This document shows, piece after piece, positions 1 to 8,515 of a DNA stretch of 64,000 nucleotides. The stretch's first letter is position 1; every line of letters begins with the position of its first letter. A program made the translations under genes and the position numbers. This stretch comes from Clostridium sp. AM30-24 (GTDB taxonomy: Bacteria > Bacillota > Clostridia > Lachnospirales > Lachnospiraceae). The stretch is from the NCBI RefSeq assembly GCF_003480435.1, contig NZ_QUJB01000004.1, positions 62,001 through 126,000 of the forward strand, given 5' to 3'. Below the pieces are notes generated by a model. It was not told the DNA's origin. It saw only the letters and a program-made list of their open reading frames with translations, and ran no database searches.

Positions 1-1
1 C

Positions 2-388
2 TGTGGTCGACCGGATGTGTCCTATCACGGGGAAAACGCCTGGAAGCCGGAGTTTGAAAATTTCCGCCGCCAGTTCGGGATCCTCTACTGGGGTGCCTAC
101 GTGAAACGCCCGGACGGGAGTGATGACGCGAACTTCTATGTAGCCTATAACATGCACTGGGAGCCGCATATGTTTGGACTTCCGCATCTCCCGAAGGGAG
201 CAAAGTGGCGTGTGATCTGCAATACGGGCGACCCGGATGTGGCCAACCTTCTAACGGATGGAACCGGTAAAGTTCCGAAAAACCAGATGATGCTGGCGGT
301 ACCGCCGCGTGGGATCGTGATTCTTGAGAGTTTTGCAGATCCTGATAGGGAGAAGGACGCGAAAAAGAACTTGAACAGAATTATTTGA
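2..388 (+). CDS. Glycogen debranching enzyme (GlgX/isoamylase type), C-terminal part
   Basis: The reading frame is already open at the window edge, so this is only the last ~128 residues of a larger enzyme. The visible start, GRPDVSYHGENAWKPEF, followed by VAYNMHWEPHMFGLPHLP, matches the C-terminal part of bacterial isoamylase/glycogen debranching enzymes, where a late catalytic-domain segment joins the beta-sandwich domain. The family hydrolyses alpha-1,6 branches of glycogen in the cytosol. The catalytic residues lie outside the window. The GTG at 17 is internal and should not be taken as a start. Family assignment is by recognition of conserved text and is fairly secure; GlgX versus TreX/pullulanase-like cannot be decided from this fragment. 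Confidence 0.75.
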   Translation, partial: CGRPDVSYHGENAWKPEFENFRRQFGILYWGAYVKRPDGSDDANFYVAYNMHWEPHMFGLPHLPKGAKWRVICNTGDPDVANLLTDGTGKVPKNQMMLAVPPRGIVILESFADPDREKDAKKNLNRII

Positions 389-394
389 AATAAG

Positions 395-527
395 GTAACT
401 GTTCAGTAGGTCTGCGCACTTGCTGCGCTGACCGTAAGGAAACATAGGCTGGAAGGCAAAAATCCCATCAGCGAAGCTGATCTGGAATGGATTTTTGCAC
501 GTAACTATGAAGGTACTGAATAGTTAC
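395..527. repeat. Cloverleaf-like inverted-repeat element (possible MITE/REP or structured RNA)
   Basis: Outer arms 395-408 and 514-527 are inverted repeats with one mismatch in 14. Inside are two hairpins: 409-418 with 424-433 (one mismatch in 10), and 456-465 with 489-498 (perfect 10), the latter enclosing a perfect 6-bp stem 467-472/476-481 with a GAA loop. The fold is a three-way junction of about 133 nt. It lies 7 nt after the debranching enzyme stop and 50 nt before the response regulator. No protein is encoded. It may be a dispersed palindromic repeat or a 3' RNA structure; copy number elsewhere in the genome would decide. Confidence 0.6.
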
Positions 528-576
528 GAAATAAGCATAAAATAAGAGATTGCCGAATAGATAACGAGGGATGTTT

Positions 577-2181
577 ATGAGAAACGACAGAATTCGAATT
601 GTAATAGCAGACGACGAACAGAACATCTGCGAGATGTTGAAACGTCTGATCCGTTTTGACGATCTTGGGCTCGAATTGATCGGTATGGTCTCCAATGGAG
701 AAGATCTGAGAAACGTGATCGTAAAAGAAAAGCCGGATATTGTGATCACAGATATCCATATGCCGGTCATGGATGGTCTGGAGGTTATCCGATGGTGTAA
801 TGAGAACGGATGCAAAACGAATTTTATCGTGCTCAGTGGATATCATCAGTTTGAATACGCTTATAATGCGTTGAAATACAAAGTCAATGACTATCTTCTA
901 AAGCCTCTCAACGAGGACGAATTAAACGAGACTCTGGAGAGGATTGCAAAGGGAATCCGCGAAGGGGAACAGAAAAAAGATAATTCTGCTTATATCCAGT
1001 CACTCCATGAGCATTTTATGAAGACTGTGTCTTACTACAGGAACGGACAGAAGCCAGTTTACGACAATGTCGATATGGTAAATCAGGAATTTATGCTGAA
1101 AGTAGAGCCAGGGATTTTTAGATTTCTGTTTATCTGTGTGGACGACCTTCGAAAAGATAAGCAGGGAAATGAACAGTTGAATTCCGTCATAGAGAAATTA
1201 AAAGATCTTGCAGAGAAGAAACTGTCTCATTGTTGTTTTGAATATGTATGCCGTGCAAGGACCAGATCCATGAAGATCTTCCTGAACTACCCGTCTGATC
1301 AGGAAGATGAGGTAGAGAGCGAGTTGAAAAGATTGTACGAAGAAGCACAGGGGCTGGCGGACTTATTTAACGGCATGAACATTACAGTCTGCATTGGAGA
1401 TTCTATGAATGACCCGAAAGAGATTCCGGCGGCAGCTCGCAGCGCATGGTATACGATGTTCTGTCGGTTCGGAATTGGGACAAATCGCCTGATCTGGTAT
1501 GGGCAGTTAAGGAGAGCAGATATATCTGCCCAGAAGAAAGAATGGGAAACGCAGATCCGGCATGCTTGGGATGTTCTCGATGAGGAAATGTTTGCGAATA
1601 CGATCTATGATATTTTCTCTGTGCCGAGAGCGGTAGAGACAACAAAGGATTTTGCGGAATTTGTTCACGAGATCGGTGCAATCGCAGAAGAGGGGAAAGA
1701 AAGCTTTTTCCAAAAAACAGGACTGGAAGCACCGGAAGACAGAGAAGTATCACCGAATCCCCGGTTGGATGACTCGGATTCTATGGAAGAATACAGAGAC
1801 AGCCTGATTTCACTCTACAGCGCACAAATCAGGGAATGTTCAGAAATGGCGGATAAGAAAAACCTGAAACCGATTCGACTGGCTTGCAGTTATGTGGAGT
1901 CTCACTATAACGAACCTATAAAACTTGAGGACGTCGCGAAAGTTGTAAATTTAAATCCAATCTATTTTTCAACGCTGTTCGCGCGCAAGACCGGCCAGAA
2001 TTTCACAGAATACGTTACGTTGTTCAAGCTGAAAAAGGCTTGTGAGCTTCTTGCGGACAGTGATATGAATATCAATGAAATTGCGGATTCTCTCGGATTT
2101 ACGGATGCACGTTATTTCAGCAAACTGTTCCGAAAGAAAATGGGATTGAAACCGACGGAGTATCGAAGAATTTATGGGTGA
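577..2181 (+). CDS. YesN-type response regulator: REC domain plus AraC-family HTH
   Basis: A 534-residue cytosolic transcription regulator. The N-terminal receiver domain (about 5-125) has the acidic pair ADDE (12-13), phospho-acceptor Asp59 in VITDIHMPVMDG, and Lys109 in LLKP. A middle region of about 300 residues has no motif I can name. The last 100 residues form a double helix-turn-helix of AraC type (ESHYNEPIKLEDVAKVV; SLGFTDARYFSKLFRKKMG). The GAGGG at 566-570 abuts the ATG at 571 but sits 6 nt before the ATG at 577, so 577 is preferred. The stop overlaps the start of the kinase gene, so the two are probably translated together as a two-component pair. In this family the regulator usually controls neighbouring sugar-uptake genes; here the adjacent genes are a degenerate ABC set. 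Confidence 0.9.
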   Translation: MRNDRIRIVIADDEQNICEMLKRLIRFDDLGLELIGMVSNGEDLRNVIVKEKPDIVITDIHMPVMDGLEVIRWCNENGCKTNFIVLSGYHQFEYAYNALKYKVNDYLLKPLNEDELNETLERIAKGIREGEQKKDNSAYIQSLHEHFMKTVSYYRNGQKPVYDNVDMVNQEFMLKVEPGIFRFLFICVDDLRKDKQGNEQLNSVIEKLKDLAEKKLSHCCFEYVCRARTRSMKIFLNYPSDQEDEVESELKRLYEEAQGLADLFNGMNITVCIGDSMNDPKEIPAAARSAWYTMFCRFGIGTNRLIWYGQLRRADISAQKKEWETQIRHAWDVLDEEMFANTIYDIFSVPRAVETTKDFAEFVHEIGAIAEEGKESFFQKTGLEAPEDREVSPNPRLDDSDSMEEYRDSLISLYSAQIRECSEMADKKNLKPIRLACSYVESHYNEPIKLEDVAKVVNLNPIYFSTLFARKTGQNFTEYVTLFKLKKACELLADSDMNINEIADSLGFTDARYFSKLFRKKMGLKPTEYRRIYG

Positions 2182-2957
2182 TGCATATGGATAAGATCAT
2201 GATCCTCACAACATCGAAATTTGAACGTCTTGTAAAGAATCGTGTGGCTCAGGAAATGATGGTACAGAATGTGAGTCTGGAAAAAGATCTGGCACAGAAG
2301 CAGGCTGATATCACATACCTCCAGAACCAGATCAACCCCCATTTCCTGTATAACACGCTGGAATGTATCCGCGGACAGGCGTTAAATGAGGGAATGGATG
2401 ATCTGGCGGACACGGTAAAGGCGCTTGCACTCTTTTTCCGTTATAATATCAGTGTAAAGGGAACGGTGGTTTCTTTCGAGGAAGAGCTGAAGAATCTGGA
2501 AAACTATATTTCAATCCAACAGTATCGGTTCAAGAACAAATTTACCATGCATGTGGATATCGAGCCGGAAGAAAAAAAGCAGATTCTGGCCTGCCGGCTT
2601 CCGAAATTGTGTCTTCAGCCGCTGGTAGAAAATGCGATCCTGCACGCGTTCAACGAGATCACGACAGGTGGGAGAGTGACATTGAAGGCGTTCTGCACCG
2701 ACGGAAATTTAAGCATTGTGGTGGCGGATAATGGATCCGGAATGTCACCGGAACAGTTAAAAAAGCTGGACGCATCAATCCACGCGGAACATGTGGAAGA
2801 GGGAAAGGAACACGGAATCGGTCTCCACAATGTCAACAGAAGAATCCAACTGCTGTTTGGAAAGGAATATGGCCTTTCTGTAAAAAGTTTCTCTGGCATC
2901 GGAACCTTTGTCGAGGTATTTCTTCCGATGAGAACGGAGCCGTTTGATGAAGAATGA
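2181..2957 (+). CDS. Soluble LytS/YesM-type sensor histidine kinase without a sensor domain
   Basis: About 258 residues. The N-terminal 45 residues look like a coiled coil leading directly into the His_kinase (PF06580-type) box QINPHFLYNTLECIRGQ. The HATPase domain follows, with the N-box PLVENAILHAF, G1 DNGSGMS and G2 GIGLHNVNRR. Classical YesM kinases have two membrane helices, an extracellular sensor and HAMP; all are missing, and no hydrophobic segment is visible. Starts GTG 2178, ATG 2181 or ATG 2187 are all possible. The gene overlaps both neighbours. A kinase that cannot itself sense outside signals, locked in an operon with transporter-like proteins, suggests that they supply the input (inference). 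It presumably phosphorylates Asp59 of the preceding regulator. Confidence 0.88.
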   Translation: MHMDKIMILTTSKFERLVKNRVAQEMMVQNVSLEKDLAQKQADITYLQNQINPHFLYNTLECIRGQALNEGMDDLADTVKALALFFRYNISVKGTVVSFEEELKNLENYISIQQYRFKNKFTMHVDIEPEEKKQILACRLPKLCLQPLVENAILHAFNEITTGGRVTLKAFCTDGNLSIVVADNGSGMSPEQLKKLDASIHAEHVEEGKEHGIGLHNVNRRIQLLFGKEYGLSVKSFSGIGTFVEVFLPMRTEPFDEE

Positions 2958-4368
2958 ACTGATCCGTCTGCGATCGATTTATGAAGAGAAGAATAATTCT
3001 GCGCTCCGGGGGCTGGATTTTAAAATCTACAAAGGCGAGGTGGTGGGAGTCGTTGGAAGATTCCATTCCGGAAAAACACTGCTTTTGGAAATCCTTGAGG
3101 GAAATTGTGTCCCGGATCAGGGTATCAGATTTATTCGCGGAACGATGTGTGGCTGGGAGAAAGTACCGGACAATATTGAAGTGCGCAATTTAAAGAAAAA
3201 CTTTGGCCTCATTGGACAGATGACGGTGTGGGAGAACATCGCTGCGTTCCGGGCAAAGGGAAAACAGAGCCATTTTCTGGTTCCCAACAGGATGCGCTCT
3301 TTTATAAGAGAACAGCTGGAACTCTATGGAGTGGATGTATCCCTTGGAATCTCAGTGGACCGGTTGAGCGCGGTCCAGAAATTCGCAGTAGCGCTCATCA
3401 AGGCGAAATTGGAAGGCGCGGATCTTATTATGGCGGAAACATCAGAATTGGAGTATTCCATGTCCGGTTTTGAGCTGATGCACAGAATTCTGGGAACGGC
3501 AAAGGCACAGGGCATATCGGTCCTTTTTTCCGGAATCGATGCCGGATGGATTGGAACATTGATGGACAGGATTTGCCTGATCAATGATGGACAGATTTTG
3601 TGGGAAGAGGAAATCTGGGGAAAAGGAATTCCATCCCGTGCGGTTTCTGAGGCTGTAAAGATGCCGATCACGAAACAAAAGTCAAAAAATTGGGATGAAG
3701 AGATTCATGTCATGGGACAAAAATTCAACATTTCCGGGCATCGTGGGGAATTTATAGCACTGATCGATCAGGAAGATATGTTTGGCGGAGTCCTGCCGAA
3801 TCAGAAGCTGATAGCAGAATTGGATGTGAAAACAGAAAAAAAGCATACAGTCCATGTCCACCAGATCGATTTCTCCAATTTCGGATACCTTGTAAAGTGG
3901 ATGAGCCCGGAGGACAATCTGATCTTTGGCCTGTCAGATAAGACAAGTCAGCATGGGATCATAAAAAAACATCTGAAAAAGTACCTGTTACAGGAATTTG
4001 TGCATTGGGCCAGGGATGAAAGATATTTTGATATGACGGACTGCGAATTTCTGACGATCCGCGAAAGAATTCGAATCGCCGCGTTCCGACTGAAGCTGGA
4101 GAAGCCGGATGTGATCCTGTTCTGGCATTATCACATGTTGGATCAGGATTCCAGACAGGTAGTTCTATCAGTCCTTTCGGAACTTTTATATGAGGGAACC
4201 TTGCTGCTCGGAATTTTCACACCTGTAGAATGCCCGAATTCTGCTGATGGGTATATTACGATGACCCAAAAGGGAAGATCCGGACGTATGACTTACGAGA
4301 AAGTAAAACCGCTGCTTAAGGAAGTTGAAAACAAGAGATTTTATGAAGTACCGGGGAGGGATCAGTGA
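2947..4368 (+). CDS. Degenerate RbsA/MglA-like sugar ABC ATPase (duplicated NBD, key motifs lost)
   Basis: About 473 residues, the length of ribose/galactose-type ATPases with two fused nucleotide-binding domains. The first domain keeps a plausible Walker A (GRFHSGKT, about 38-45). Its signature reads RLSAVQKFAVAL rather than LSGGQ-type, and its Walker B reads LIMAETS, so the Mg-binding Asp is replaced by Ala. The second domain has GHRGEFIALIDQEDMFGG where a P-loop should be, and KPDVILFWHYH near Walker B. Nucleotide hydrolysis is therefore doubtful, and the protein may be a scaffold or regulator rather than an import motor. ATG 2947 is chosen over TTG 2944 because GGAG is at 2935-2938. It overlaps the kinase gene by 11 nt and touches the binding-protein gene. 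Confidence 0.8.
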   Translation: MKNELIRLRSIYEEKNNSALRGLDFKIYKGEVVGVVGRFHSGKTLLLEILEGNCVPDQGIRFIRGTMCGWEKVPDNIEVRNLKKNFGLIGQMTVWENIAAFRAKGKQSHFLVPNRMRSFIREQLELYGVDVSLGISVDRLSAVQKFAVALIKAKLEGADLIMAETSELEYSMSGFELMHRILGTAKAQGISVLFSGIDAGWIGTLMDRICLINDGQILWEEEIWGKGIPSRAVSEAVKMPITKQKSKNWDEEIHVMGQKFNISGHRGEFIALIDQEDMFGGVLPNQKLIAELDVKTEKKHTVHVHQIDFSNFGYLVKWMSPEDNLIFGLSDKTSQHGIIKKHLKKYLLQEFVHWARDERYFDMTDCEFLTIRERIRIAAFRLKLEKPDVILFWHYHMLDQDSRQVVLSVLSELLYEGTLLLGIFTPVECPNSADGYITMTQKGRSGRMTYEKVKPLLKEVENKRFYEVPGRDQ

Positions 4369-5597
4369 TGAAAGAAAAAAACATATTTTTCATCCGGATC
4401 ATGCCCGGATTTCTTTTGCTTTTGATCGTTGTAATGCTCTGCATTTGCCGGAACAGGGAGAATGGGAAACCATTAGCCTGTCTGGCGATGACATCTGCGG
4501 ATGACAGTTTTGTCGCGTCTGTTGCTCAGGAACTGGAAAAACAGCTGAAAACCTGCGGAAACAGGGTTCTTGTGTCCTTCAGCGATAATGACATGAACCA
4601 GCAGATCAACCAGATCGAGAACTATGTGGCGATGCACCCGGCGGTTCTTGTGATCCAGTGTACAGGAGACAGTTCCGCCTACGATAAAATTCTGGAACGG
4701 GTTCATGATGACAATATGCAGGTGGTTGTGTTCAGCTCTTCCGGAAAACTGGAGCATGCGGACATCCAAATGGTCAATTCCAGTCTGGGTCGCGGAATTT
4801 GCGCTGTAAATCTGATCCGGAGTTTTCTGAAAAAAACAAATGATGCGACGACAGAAAAACCTGCAAAACTTCTCCTGCTTGGTAATGCAGCCACGGAAGC
4901 AGATATTATGACGATGGCGGGATACCAGCTGATCGGTGAGAAATATCTGAGGCATTATGATATGAAACATCTGAAATTTTACAGAGAAGATGGAAAAAAG
5001 GTGGAATATACCGATGGATACGGGATCCGGTGTGCGGTGGAAGAGCCGACAGGGGGGCTGATTCTTGATAAGAATGGTGATGCGATCCTGAATCCGTACT
5101 ATGTGCCGGATATTGAGCTGATCACAGCTGAAAAGTATATGAATATCCAGACAAATCTTCAAGGCCAGCAGGCGATGGACGCATTTCTGGGAGACCGCGA
5201 GAACAGGGATATTCGAATTGTTGTTGCGGCGAGCGGCGAAGCAGCCGTAGGTGCAGCGAGTCGTCTGGAAGAATGCCTTTCCAGAGGTGATCTGTCCTAC
5301 TCGGCGGACAAGATTACTGTATTTGGAGTGGACAATACAGAGCAAAATCGCAGGCTGGTCTCCGAGGCGGCAAAAGGAAACGGAATATTTCGTGGTTTTG
5401 TAGGTGATTACAGTATCAGTAAGGAGTCGGATAACATCATCCGCAGTCTTCTGGTACGGAAAAAAGGTGTATATCAGTGTTACAGTTATTATTCAGGATA
5501 TAATGAGATATCGGACGCGAATGGTATTGTTGTGTTTTATGATACCGGTATTTCGAACATGGATATATTTGTAAGGGAGGAAGAAAATGCGTCGTAA
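4368..5597 (+). CDS. Membrane-tethered periplasmic-binding-protein-like sugar receptor
   Basis: About 409 residues. One N-terminal hydrophobic helix (PGFLLLLIVVMLCICRN) is followed by a type I periplasmic-binding fold (Periplasmic_binding_4 / RbsB-like): CLAMTSADDSFVASVAQEL, then LVIQCTGDSS, VVAASGEAAVGAA and ITVFGVDNTEQN. There is no good lipobox (Cys is preceded by Leu or Ile rather than Gly/Ala/Ser), so it is probably anchored by an uncleaved helix instead of lipid. This differs from the usual lipoprotein receptors of Gram-positive ABC importers. The start ATG 4368 has GGGGAGGG at 4352-4359, and the preceding stop overlaps it. The ligand is unknown; the family binds simple sugars or autoinducer-like molecules. 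It is likely the extracytoplasmic sensor of this locus. Confidence 0.8.
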   Translation: MKEKNIFFIRIMPGFLLLLIVVMLCICRNRENGKPLACLAMTSADDSFVASVAQELEKQLKTCGNRVLVSFSDNDMNQQINQIENYVAMHPAVLVIQCTGDSSAYDKILERVHDDNMQVVVFSSSGKLEHADIQMVNSSLGRGICAVNLIRSFLKKTNDATTEKPAKLLLLGNAATEADIMTMAGYQLIGEKYLRHYDMKHLKFYREDGKKVEYTDGYGIRCAVEEPTGGLILDKNGDAILNPYYVPDIELITAEKYMNIQTNLQGQQAMDAFLGDRENRDIRIVVAASGEAAVGAASRLEECLSRGDLSYSADKITVFGVDNTEQNRRLVSEAAKGNGIFRGFVGDYSISKESDNIIRSLLVRKKGVYQCYSYYSGYNEISDANGIVVFYDTGISNMDIFVREEENAS

Positions 5598-6543
5598 ATG
5601 CAACAGTACACAGGTCATATTATTGATTCTAGTCGCAGTTTTTACGGTCTTGAATCCAAACTTCCTTTCTCCGTTTAATCTCTATAATTTTTTGATGCAG
5701 AATGAGTACCGTATCGTGATGATCACAGGTCTTGCGATCATCATGCTGGGTGGAGAGATCGATCTGTCTCTGGGGTACCAGATATCGCTGGTGGGAATTC
5801 TGATTGGAAAACTACTGACGGCAGATGTTCCGGTTCCGATTTGTATTCTCATAGGACTGGCGGCGGGATGCTGTTGTGGACTTTTAAATGGATTTCTGAT
5901 AGCGGGGCTTAATCTGTCCTCTGTTATTGTGACGCTCATCACCCAGAAACTGTTTCAGGGAATTTCGTACCTGCTTTCAAAGGGAATGACATATTCAGAT
6001 TTCCCGGAGCCAATCATGAGCATTTCCGGAATGAAGGGTTCAACAATGCCGGCAGGGCACATCATCATGATCCTCAGTATTCTTTTTCTGGAGGGAATGT
6101 TCTGCTTTACGATACTTGGAAAAAATATCCTTTCCATGGGATATGACGAACAGGTCCTGCGCCAGAATGGAATTCCTGTGGGGAAATATAAACTGAGTGC
6201 CTACATTCTGGGAAGCTTCTTTTTTGCAGTGGCGGCGCTGTTACTGATTTCGAGGCAGGGACTGGCAGTGTCAAACATGGGCAATGGTCTGGAGGTTGAC
6301 GGCATGTTTGCTGTGTGCATTGCCGGAGGCGCCAGCCTGATCCTGAAAAACAGTGAGGTGAAGCGGAGAGTCCCCGTCAGCAATTTTTATCTTGGTATAC
6401 TGGTGATTGCAGTGATTGAGAATGGAATGCAGCTTTCAGGAAGTATCCAATATTATCAGTATGTGATCACGAGTGTGGTTGTCCTGTACTCGGTAATACC
6501 GACACTGCCTGCGTTTTTGCCTAAAAATCAAGAGAAGAAGTAG
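5587..6543 (+). CDS. RbsC/MglC-family ABC permease
   Basis: A 318-residue polytopic membrane protein of the BPD_transp_2 family. The segment IIMLGGEIDLSLGYQISLVG matches the hallmark GG-IDLS-G loop of ribose/galactose permeases, and GIPVGKYKLSAYILGSFFFA matches the cytoplasmic coupling region. About 8-10 hydrophobic helices are seen. The start overlaps the receptor gene by 11 nt, with GGGAGG before ATG 5587. With a receptor, a degenerate ATPase and this permease, the set has every part of a sugar importer, but the ATPase is probably weak or inactive, so a sensing role for the permease is possible. Ends just before a strong terminator. Confidence 0.88.
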   Translation: MRRKCNSTQVILLILVAVFTVLNPNFLSPFNLYNFLMQNEYRIVMITGLAIIMLGGEIDLSLGYQISLVGILIGKLLTADVPVPICILIGLAAGCCCGLLNGFLIAGLNLSSVIVTLITQKLFQGISYLLSKGMTYSDFPEPIMSISGMKGSTMPAGHIIMILSILFLEGMFCFTILGKNILSMGYDEQVLRQNGIPVGKYKLSAYILGSFFFAVAALLLISRQGLAVSNMGNGLEVDGMFAVCIAGGASLILKNSEVKRRVPVSNFYLGILVIAVIENGMQLSGSIQYYQYVITSVVVLYSVIPTLPAFLPKNQEKK

Positions 6544-6577
6544 AAAAATTAAAAAATCAGTCAAAAACAAAAGCGTG

Positions 6578-6625
6578 ATCCCCTGCGAAGTGTGAAAATA
6601 ATGCACAAGCCGCAGGGGATTTTTA
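6578..6625 (+). terminator. Rho-independent terminator of the sensory operon
   Basis: Perfect 10-bp stem 6578-6587 / 6611-6620 followed by a T run. It closes the five-gene unit starting at 577 and separates it from the peptide transporter genes. Confidence 0.8.
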
Positions 6626-6668
6626 CATAAAAAATAAAAATATTACACAAAAACAATAAAACAGCACA

Positions 6669-6697
6669 TTTCAAAAATAAAGAATCCCGTCTAAAAT
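6669..6697 (+). promoter_or_regulatory. Probable sigma-A promoter for the oligopeptide ABC operon
   Basis: TTTCAA (6669-6674), 17-nt spacer, TAAAAT (6692-6697). It lies 51 nt before the substrate-binding protein start, with AGGAGG near 6735-6740. Confidence 0.5.
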
Positions 6698-6748
6698 AGA
6701 GACAACTAAAAAAGCCGGAGGGCAAAAAAAGATCAGGAGGATTCACTT

Positions 6749-8428
6749 ATGAAAAAAACTTTAGCGGCGTTATTGGCAGCGTCCATGGCACTTAGTTTAT
6801 GTGCATGCGGCGGCGGAAGCAAACCAGCTGAGACAACAGCGGCAGCGGCAGAATCTGGAGCGACAGAGACAGCAGGAGCAGCAGAGAGTGCTGGTGGACG
6901 TGCAAAAACAGTTACCCTCGGCATGAACACACAGATCTCTACTCTGGATCCGTTTAATGGTGCGTCCACAGGTACAATTTATTTGACAGAAGCACTTCAC
7001 GACGCATTATACAGCATCCCGGCGCTGGGTGAAGAACTGGAAAATGAGATCGGTAAGAGTTATGAAGTCAGCGATGATGGAAAAACTTTAACCGTGGAAA
7101 TTTACGATTATGTTCATGATCAGGCCGGAAATAAGATCGATGCAGAGGATGTCGCATGGTCTTATAATACATATCTGGCAACAGGAAATGCGACACAGTT
7201 TGCAAAATATCTGGATTCTGCAGAAGCGACAGATGCAACTCATGTTGTATTTCACATGAAAGAAGATAAATGTAAAGAGACATCTGCAGTAAAATCTGTA
7301 TTGAGTGGATGTGTCGTTTACGATAAGGATGCTTATAGTGCAGACAGCTACGCAACAAATCCGGTTGGCTGCGGACCGTATAAAGTAACAGAATTTGTAA
7401 CAGGTGCATCCGTTACAATTGAGAGAGATCCGAATTACTGGCAGACAGATGAAAGCCTTCTTGCATCCGCTAAGAAACAGAATGTTGAAAAATGTATTTT
7501 TAAGATCATTCTTGAGGATGCACAGCTTGCACTGGCACTTGAGACAGGTGATGTAGACGCAGTCAACTATGTTTCTGCAGATAACCTCCAGTTCTTCATG
7601 GACGATAATGGAAATGCGCTTGATGGATATACAGTTCAGCCATTCAACTCCATCCTTTGCGTAAATGTAAGCTTCAACATGTTCCCGGATGCTGGATCTA
7701 AGGTCGCAAATGATAAGAATTTAAGACTTGCAATCGAGTGGGCAATCGATAAAGAAGGTATCACAAACACGATCATGGGTAAGACCGCAAGCGTATCTTA
7801 CGGATTTGCAACTCCTCTTTACGGCGACTATAATCCGGAATGGAAGAAAGAAGACAATGGCTATGACATCGAGAAGGCAAAAGCATACCTCGCAGAGTCC
7901 GATTATGTAAAGAACGGTTCCCCGACTCTCGTTATCATGACTGAGTCCAACGAAGTTAAGACAAAAGCAGCTCAGATGATCCAGAACTACTGTAAAGAGA
8001 TTGGTATCAACATGGAAGTTAAGACGGCTGATACAGCTCTGTTTGATAACTATAAATATGACTTCTCTGAGTGGGATCTTAAGATCGATAACAACGGAAA
8101 CCGTGTATCCCTCGCAGCTCTTTACTCCAACTTCCTTTCCGCTACCCATACAAGCTACAACGGAGTTCCGACAAGCTTCAATGGTCTTCCGGAAGGTGAC
8201 TTAAGCAAACTTTGTGATGTTGCAAACAATGTTGACACAAACAGCCAGGAAGCAGTTGACGCCGTATTTGATTACTACACAGAGAATGCTATCCTTTATG
8301 GTCTCTGGGGACCGATCAACTACGTAGCAGCAAAAGATGGAATCACAGGATTAAAGGTTCAGTACCTTTCCTATGCACAGCCGTGGACATTTGATTTTGC
8401 TCCTGATTATAAGGGTGTTGCCGACTAA
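6749..8428 (+). CDS. Peptide/nickel-type ABC transporter substrate-binding lipoprotein (SBP family 5)
   Basis: A 559-residue exported receptor. The signal peptide MKKTLAALLAASMALSLCAC ends in a lipobox, predicting lipidation at Cys. An Ala/Thr/Ser-rich linker to about residue 50 follows, then the OppA/DppA fold (TLDPFNGASTGTIYLTEALHDALY; NPVGCGPYKV; NLRLAIEWAIDKE). Members of this family bind peptides, opines, glycosides or metal chelates, so the ligand cannot be read from sequence. It is first of an operon with two permeases and two ATPases, then a ceramidase-like amidase and an MBL-fold hydrolase, which suggests the cargo is an amide- or ester-containing compound processed after uptake (inference). 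A GC-rich hairpin separates it from the permease gene. Confidence 0.9.
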   Translation: MKKTLAALLAASMALSLCACGGGSKPAETTAAAAESGATETAGAAESAGGRAKTVTLGMNTQISTLDPFNGASTGTIYLTEALHDALYSIPALGEELENEIGKSYEVSDDGKTLTVEIYDYVHDQAGNKIDAEDVAWSYNTYLATGNATQFAKYLDSAEATDATHVVFHMKEDKCKETSAVKSVLSGCVVYDKDAYSADSYATNPVGCGPYKVTEFVTGASVTIERDPNYWQTDESLLASAKKQNVEKCIFKIILEDAQLALALETGDVDAVNYVSADNLQFFMDDNGNALDGYTVQPFNSILCVNVSFNMFPDAGSKVANDKNLRLAIEWAIDKEGITNTIMGKTASVSYGFATPLYGDYNPEWKKEDNGYDIEKAKAYLAESDYVKNGSPTLVIMTESNEVKTKAAQMIQNYCKEIGINMEVKTADTALFDNYKYDFSEWDLKIDNNGNRVSLAALYSNFLSATHTSYNGVPTSFNGLPEGDLSKLCDVANNVDTNSQEAVDAVFDYYTENAILYGLWGPINYVAAKDGITGLKVQYLSYAQPWTFDFAPDYKGVAD

Positions 8429-8452
8429 CGGATAACAACTACGCGCTGCAGG

Positions 8453-8487
8453 GCGGCACGCGGGCAAGCGCTCCGCGTGCCGCTTTT
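8453..8487 (+). terminator. Intercistronic hairpin (partial terminator or mRNA processing/stability stem)
   Basis: Perfect 11-bp GC-rich stem 8453-8463 / 8473-8483 followed by only four Ts. Such a weak terminator between receptor and permease genes usually makes the receptor transcript more abundant than the rest of the operon. Confidence 0.6.
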
Positions 8488-8515
8488 CTACTACTGACAG
8501 TGGGAAAGGAGAAAT

